From Byssochlamys sp. IMV 00236 (taxonomy: Eukaryota; Ascomycota; Eurotiomycetes; Eurotiales; Thermoascaceae): a stretch of DNA of 28,802 nucleotides. Below the pieces are notes generated by a model. The model was not told where the DNA came from. It searched no databases and saw only the letters and a list, made by a program, of their open reading frames with translations. Position numbers and translations under genes: made by a program. The stretch covers positions 1 to 28,802 of the forward strand of contig MSJH02000209.1 of assembly GCA_001931875.2 (NCBI GenBank). The letters are read 5' to 3'. Shown in pieces: positions 22,668 to 28,802 of this stretch; positions within the stretch are counted from its first letter, which is position 1; every line of letters starts with the position of its first letter.

Positions 22668-25600
22668 TTATTGCACAAATAATTTATATTCTGTGGCTGC
22701 TTTTAAGGCTGATATTTGATTCTTTAGCTCAATGATATCAGTTTCATTTGTCTTTTTTGTCGCAATCTTTAACTTGGCTACATCATCCTTTTGATGAAGT
22801 AATTCTTCTTTTAATCTCATCAATTCTTTATCTTGTCCCTTGATCTTATTTAGTGTACTAATGTATTCATTCTGAAGTGCTTCTCTTTTCTTCTTGAGCT
22901 CTTTCCATTTTGAATCTTCAAGTTCATCTTGTTTGCCAAAGTTTTGTTCTAATGACTTGGCTCTTTGATCTACCTTGTCATAAGTTTGTATCCAGTTCTT
23001 GATACGGTTCTCTATTTCAATCGCTTGAAGTTTTAATTTAGACTTTTCTTCTCTTTGTTGTGTCAGGTTGGCAATTAAATCTACTACTCTCGATTCTAAC
23101 TTGTATGATGCTTCTTTCAAGTGACTCACTGATCTTGCCTCCGCTCGTAGCATCACTAATTGCTTACGCGCCTGACGTCTTCGAATACATGTTTGGATAC
23201 TGATCACATACTGTCGTATCGCCTGGTATCGTTTACGTGCTATCCATCCTCGTGCCATCTTTTGAATCATAATTGCCGCGTGCTCTTTCTTTAACACTTG
23301 ATGGCGCTTTCGAGCAACCCAGCCGCGGCATACAGCTTCAAGCCGAACAATAAATCCTCTGATCTTCAAATATCGTTTGCGAGCGATATATCTTCTCCAG
23401 TTTGTTTGAATCACCGTCGCTGCGTGCTCTTGACGCAGCAGTTCTAATTTTTGCTTACCTAATTCACGACGTGCAACACTCTGTAACATCAGCACAAGCT
23501 TTCTCACACGCATATAATGAAGACGAGCAAGGTATCTACGTGCGTGCTTTTGTATAGCTGTAGCGCACATATTCAATTTGTCTGATCTCAGTTTTTCCAT
23601 ATAAGCAAGCTATTCAAGTCTATTAGTGCCCTATTATTTAGGTTTAGATTGTTTTGTTTACCTGGCCAGCACGGAAAAAGATCTTGCTAAGACCAATTTG
23701 GTATTTATTGGTATCATTCACATGTGTATCCAGAATAACGCGGCAAATCTGCTTCACGTCAGGGTTACTCTTGGGGTCCCAGTAAGAGTAAGGAATGAGT
23801 GCATAGTATCTACCATGGTCACGTTAGCTTTATATGTATACTCTCACTGTTTGCATTTACCTATCGGCAAAGTCTTGGAAGGTCCATCTTGTAGGATAAC
23901 CTTCACAACTGATACGAATTGTTTCCAAGACACCACAGGCACGAAGTTGAGAGAGGACCATGTTGGGATCAAACTCCCATGCTGCCTTGGCTTCATTAGG
24001 CTTAATACATCGAATATAATGAACATTAGTTTCACCAATTGTGTCCATTAAATTGATGAGCGACAGCTTAAAGATCGAACCTAGTGTCGGTTTCTTGGCT
24101 TGATTCATTGATTTTCGGACAGGTGGTTGTTCTGTTGTTGGTGTGGATGGTGCAGTGGTAGGCTGAAGCATGTCTGAAAGGAAAGTGAACTGAGATGCTT
24201 GAAGCAGATTGAGTAATTCGTCGGGAACAGTGTCCTTGTTCTTATCCAAAAATCCCTCGGCTTCGTATTGTACATCATGAGCATAGTGTGCGACAGTGAA
24301 TGCATTATTTGAGAATCTAGGTTTCTTGAAATAGTCTTGATAATCTGTCTTGAATGTTTGATACAACTTGTTACAGAATCCTTGATCTGTGCCAGAAGGT
24401 AAACGTGATTCCTATGTCATCGCTTTAGTACTCAATCAAAACTGTCAAGTGCTTACTTACTTCATCCAAAAGTGAAAGAATGCCCATCTTGGATTCGATC
24501 AGCTCGATACACTTTTGGTTGTCACTAAACGAGATAAACTTCCAGTCAATCTGCTCCTTAACGTATTCTTCCTGTTCCAGTTTGAAGACATGTTGATTAA
24601 ACTGTTGTTGAAGCTTTTCATTGGCATAGTTGATACAAAACTGTTCAAATGAGTTCTTTTGGAAATGTTCAAAACCGTAAATATCCAGCACACCAATAAA
24701 GTTGGCAATTAGATCAGTCTGAGGACACGATAAACTTTTGTTAATTAAGGTGACAAGCCAGTCAAAGAGATTGGCATAGATGAACTTGGCCACGGAATCT
24801 CTAACGACTTGAGACTGTGTGACTGAGAGGTTACTGACAATCTTTTCAGAACGTGTTACGATCTGTTTACGAAGGATCCACTTTCTGAATTCCATCGTGT
24901 CTAGGCCGAGCAGTTGAGTGGCCTTGAGCAGTGAAGGTTCATCATCAGCAACACTTGCATCTGTACGGCCTCCAATTTCGATATCACCTAGATGAAGTAG
25001 AGCGGCAAGTAATCGAAAGATATCTGCTTGAACCTCGGGTGGGACACCGATCGTTACCAACGCATTCTTGGTCTCTTGAAATTCCTGTGCATCGTCTATA
25101 GAAGGAATAACACCAGTGCCACTTTGATTCAAGTAGTGGAACTCTGACCACTCTTTAAGGGCCAACTCCTTCTTTTCAGTATCACTAGCTCCTGCACACA
25201 ACTGGTAAAGCGCATTAATGAAAACTCTCCTTTTTTAGTCCTGTTTGCTATCATTAAATTACCTGGTAAAAGATATGATAATTTCGTTCAGTGGCAGGTT
25301 GGAAAATGAGACGAGATCGTTCCAGCAAGTAAGTTCTGATTTTGGCACCAACGATGTTTCGTTGATGATCAAACTCGATTTCAATATATTTACCAAAACG
25401 AGATGAGTTATCATTTCTGGTTGTCTTAGCGTTACCAAATGCTTCCATAATAGGATTGGTGGCTATTAAGGTAAAATGAAAGGGATGAGCATTTTGAAGA
25501 TAGATTATGTTCTATGGTTACCTAAAATCTGTTTTTCAACTTCTGTCATAGATTCTACACCAGCGCTTGATGTGTCATCGGCTGTTGCAAAGTATCGCAT

Positions 25601-26343
25601 AATATATTTCGCACTCACTGTCTTACCAGCACCACTATAAGGAGAAGGAAAAAAATTAAGGAGATGGCTCTTTGACTATGACAAGAAATATATAAAAAAA
25701 CTCCCTCTTTACCTTTCTCCTGATACAATAATCGTTTGGTTCTTGTTATCACGAATCATACATCGATAAGCGTCTTCGGCTATAGCAAACAAGTGAGGTT
25801 CGAGGTCTTCTCTTCGACTGCCAGAGTATTTTTGAATCATCTCAGGATCATAAAGCGATACTCGTGCGAATGGATTCGCAGCGATTAAGACAATACCAGA
25901 GTATGTATAGATATGGTGCTGATCATATCGAGTTTTAATAGTATGGAGTACTGTCAATTTGTTATTGAGTCAGCTTCTATTATTTTTGCTACAAGTTTTT
26001 GTGTACCTGAAGGTTCGTTCAAGTAACTAAGGTTTGTCAAGTCGTCTGTGTTTTCCATTTTCGGTGGATTGCGAAGTGGAGGAAGTGTAGCCTGGGGGAG
26101 TTCACTTTTTTTGGATTCAAATACATGTTGCTGGTTATAAGCAGTGTTAATAAGTTTACAAAAGAGGTTAAAAGGTCTTACCTTTTCAGAGTCATTGTCA
26201 TCTTGAAAGATAATCTTGATAAACTCTGCTTGTTCTTCTTTTGAAACGACAGTAGCTGAGGTCCAACCGAGAGTGTCATCAGGAAACCAAGCCTTGACTC
26301 CTTTGGTGTAGACTTGCACCAAGTCTAAATTGCTGGAAGTCAT
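22668..26343 (-). CDS. Class V myosin heavy chain lacking the DIL tail
   Basis: Nine exons give 1072 aa: 26343-26182, 26130-26007, 25950-25713, 25634-25522, 25462-25263, 25201-24461, 24411-23861, 23809-23662, 23609-22668. Class V myosins carry secretory vesicles and organelles along actin. Visible parts: an SH3-like N-terminus ([10 protein letters not shown]), [12 protein letters not shown]-loop GESGAGKT (173-180), switch [15 protein letters not shown] (223-236), switch [11 protein letters not shown] (from 452), actin-binding HYIRCIKPN and converter KIFFRAGQ. Six IQ motifs follow (about 770-905), then a coiled coil to about 1065. The frame ends EYKLFVQ-stop. Typical fungal class V myosins are near 1550-1600 aa and end in a DIL cargo-binding tail of about 400 residues; none is seen here. 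The final exon shows no good donor near its end. All splice phases agree. Intron 1 (26131-26181) is a stopless 51-mer. Confidence 0.92.
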
Positions 26344-27850
26344 GTATAACTAAATGAAGGGGTGGAGAAAGAAAAGTTTAATTTACATTTAAAACACGAG
26401 CACTGAGTTTTATAAGTCGAATTAAATAAACTCCGATCAGGGATTTTGGGTAAATCTGGGCATGAGATTTTAATCTACATACATATGTGTCTATGTTGGC
26501 GAATCATGGAAAGCTGTCTCACTCGTTAAACCTCTGATAAAGCTAAGATGTAGAGTATTTAAATATATTAATTACCGTTAATTTCTAACTTGTTATTAGC
26601 ACGATTAAATATTTCACTTGTATAAAAGTTCATTAAATAAAGTCAGCTTCATATTCTTAAGTTGCAGCAATTGTATTAACGAAACTTTTAATATTCACTT
26701 ATTTCCAAGTCCTTATATTACTTTATTAAGCTATAATTCTGGATTATGGTGATAAAAGGTATTCTCAAAGACAAAATGGACAAAAGTAGTTAAAGCTGCA
26801 GCTGAGAGGGGAATAGATACCATTATTAATAACTAAGCATAACCTACTTAACTCTACATCTTGTCCTTACGACGATACAAGTGAATTAACATGCTGTCAA
26901 AATTTGCAAAGGCACCCCGACAATAACAAGATGCTAACACCTCCTAAACTTATCACAGTTATTACAGCAAACAACACAATGTCGTTCTTCCGAGTTTGTT
27001 TATCTTTGTAAAAAGTATAAATATACATCTTCTAAGCAGCATTGCTTTCTTTTAGTTCAGCAGTCAGCAAGCAAGGCTGTCTTTATAATGTGTGAAAAAA
27101 ATAATCCTACTGCAGACCAACATGGTCTACCAACAATACACTTTCGGGTGGTTGTTCAAATATTCCTCTCAGCATTAGGTTTGGCAGAAGGATTGATTTA
27201 ATTCTGGCCAAAACGATTATGAAGTTGTCCTAAGCGAATAGAAATAAAAGAAGATATCAGTTACCAAATACCTACAACAATAAGCCAAGGATATAAGAAT
27301 AAACAGGGCCATTTTGATCTACATCTTGGAACCCCCACCGATCAAGTTGACATAGACGGTAGGAATGACATCTGACGTGTTTAATGAAATAATTCTAGTA
27401 TACCAGTAGTAAATTCAATATCCTATTTCTTTAAATGTATCCGAAAGTGATAATATAATAATGATTTATAATGACGTTGAAAACATTAATTTTTCCGTAT
27501 TCAAATCATACTTAATATTTAGCTCATCTTTTCAACAAAGAATTTATATTTTCTACCATTGATATGCCTTACGCTTATAATTTTAACGTTGGTTACAGCA
27601 GATAGGCTGACTACATAGGGTATATGTTACTCGCGCTGTATACACTGGCAAACCTAACATAGCTTGAAGAAATACTACCTTTTGTTGATACTTTAAATCA
27701 TCTCTAATCGTGATGCAATCTTGAAAATGTGGTGATGTTGCATTTTTTAGATCAATCAATTTTAATTTATTCTTTTTTGCTGTATAATAGCGAGCATAAA
27801 ATCATGAAGAGCTTATTACGCTTTAATAGCAAAATTAAAAAATTTGATGA
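26344..27850. other. AT-rich intergenic region
   Basis: The first bases hold the myosin promoter. The rest is AT-rich with no frame that I can support. Small GC-richer patches (about 27110-27240 and 27310-27370) could be old mobile-element debris, but frames there are broken on both strands. Confidence 0.5.
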
Positions 27851-28108
27851 AAAACGCACTACCACCAAAAAACTGGCCAGCCGGCTGTCTTGACTCTCTC
27901 AATTGAACGAAAGAAGTCCTATAACGTTAAGTTACCGAGTTACAGTCCTAACGAATTGATCAGAAGCGTTATCCCAGCTGGAAGTTTCCAGCTTGCGAAA
28001 GGAGTTTCTCAGCCAGAGATCATCTCGTTGATAAACACCAACATGCAACACACACCAATGAAAACAATAAAGAGCAATCTACATTCGACATGGCAAGCAG
28101 TATACTAA
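27851..28108 (+). pseudogene. Short coding-like fragment next to the right repeat
   Basis: An open frame of 85 codons with no ATG at its start has strikingly protein-like content: TGQPAVLTLSIERKKSYN, then LPSYSPNELIRSVIPAG and VSQPEIISLI. Base composition is richer in G and C than the flanks. It ends 40 bases before the dispersed repeat begins. It could be an internal exon, or a piece of a gene broken by element insertion. No domain was recognised and no partner exon was found upstream. Confidence 0.3.
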
Positions 28109-28147
28109 AACCTAAATTTCATCCGCTGAGAGCATGTGGGATGACTC

Positions 28148-28802
28148 TATTGCCCACCCTTCAATTCCATAAGGAGATGTGTCAAATATGAAAATATAGA
28201 GCAAGAAGAGCCTGTCTTTTGGTAGTGAAGATGCAGAAGAAAGCATTTTTTTTTCGTATTTTCAATAGATCGTCAACACATTTAGATGAAGATCTATTAT
28301 ACAAGGAATACGTTCCGTCAATGAAAAAAATTTGATGGTACAATACTCAAAGACGATACATGGATGTGAATCTGAGAGCCTAGAAGAACGCTTGTAAGTT
28401 TGTATAGCACAGACTGACATTAATATATGGCATGTCACTAATGAGAACTACCTATGTGAGGTTATATAGTGAATATCATCCAAACTGATTCATAATGATG
28501 CATATGAAAAAATCATTAAACTGTTGTTTCCTTGGATTATCAGAGACAAAGAAAATTGCATCAAGTGAATATATTTTATTAAGATTAAAGAACAAAAAGT
28601 CAAAGTGTGGGAGTAACAAAATAAATTTTTTATTAGAGTAATCAATAGTTTGATTTTTAAAGAGAGAGCGTTTTGAATAAGTAGAGATTTTTGTTTTGAT
28701 AGTCAAGTTTAGAGAGCAAGTAGAGACTTTTTGTTTTTGATAGCCAAGCAGAGAGATTTCTTCTTTTTTCTTTCCATAAGTCCAGATGGTCACATTATCA
28801 CT
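28148..28802 (-). repeat. Dispersed repeat, right copy, cut by the window end
   Basis: This is the inverted partner of 428-1080; the last base of the window pairs with position 428. It is nearly identical over about 615 bases, with similarity fading toward 28148. The copy is incomplete here because the window ends inside it. The sequence matching left positions 1-427 would lie beyond the edge, if it is present at all. Confidence 0.85.

Noticed and set aside
22668..22670. The myosin stop as a misread intron donor leading to a tail exon
   Set aside because: The only GT near the end (TTT|GTGCAA) is a poor donor, and only 90 bases separate the stop from a convergent gene. No DIL-like frame was seen on the minus strand down to 19835.
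23626..24051. 141-codon plus-strand frame within the myosin gene
   Set aside because: It is antisense to conserved motor exons and spans two myosin introns; it has no independent support.
428..28802. The whole window as one giant transposon with terminal inverted repeats
   Set aside because: The interior is filled with single-copy housekeeping genes (separase, COG6, Rabin/Sec2-type factor, myosin V, Aim32-like) and no transposase, integrase, captain recombinase or polymerase was seen. Similarity of the two ends fades without a sharp terminus.
1..28802. tRNA, rRNA or CRISPR features
   Set aside because: No cloverleaf with A/B-box-like sequence, no rRNA-like GC-rich conserved block and no regularly spaced repeats were found by eye on either strand.

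Overview
The window looks like nuclear DNA of an early-diverging filamentous fungus, most likely Mucoromycota (Mucor/Rhizopus-like). The genes are eukaryotic, with many short introns of 46-78 bp (GT...AG, one GC...AG). Intergenic DNA is AT-rich, and several starts are preceded by CT-rich tracts. No rRNA, tRNA, CRISPR array or bacterial operon signal was seen. This assignment is inferred from gene content and architecture, not from a search.

Layout. Positions 1-1080 hold a broken reading frame and a dispersed repeat. The same repeat returns, inverted and nearly identical, at 28148-28802 and runs off the right edge. Positions 2006-6379 carry three forward genes: an Aim32/Apd1-like [2Fe-2S] protein, a Rabin8/Sec2-type Rab exchange factor and a leucine-rich-repeat protein. 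A small reverse gene lies at 6879-7142. Positions 7143-9156 hold two coding-like islands with broken frames that I could not resolve. A three-exon CYSTM mini-protein lies at 9157-9488. Separase (19 exons, 2038 aa by my splicing) fills 9790-16882 on the minus strand. It is divergent from COG6 (11 exons, 665 aa) at 17284-19834. After a 2.1 kb gene-poor stretch with one coding remnant come an unrecognised 213-aa coiled-coil-type protein (21936-22577) and, convergent with it, a class V myosin (22668-26343, 9 exons). The myosin has a full motor and six IQ motifs but stops before any DIL cargo domain. The right end (26344-28147) is AT-rich with one short coding-like fragment beside the repeat.

The main genes are housekeeping genes. 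Three of them touch membrane traffic: the Sec2/Rabin-type factor activates a secretory Rab, class V myosin carries secretory vesicles, and COG6 tethers vesicles at the Golgi. Separase cleaves cohesin at anaphase. I see no sign that they form a cluster with one purpose. The most unusual points are the apparently tail-less myosin V, a GC-AG intron in separase, a stopless 51-bp intron in the myosin, and the broken Cys-rich island at 7579-8370. All exon structures were spliced by hand: each junction was checked for phase and, where the family is known, for restoring conserved sequence.
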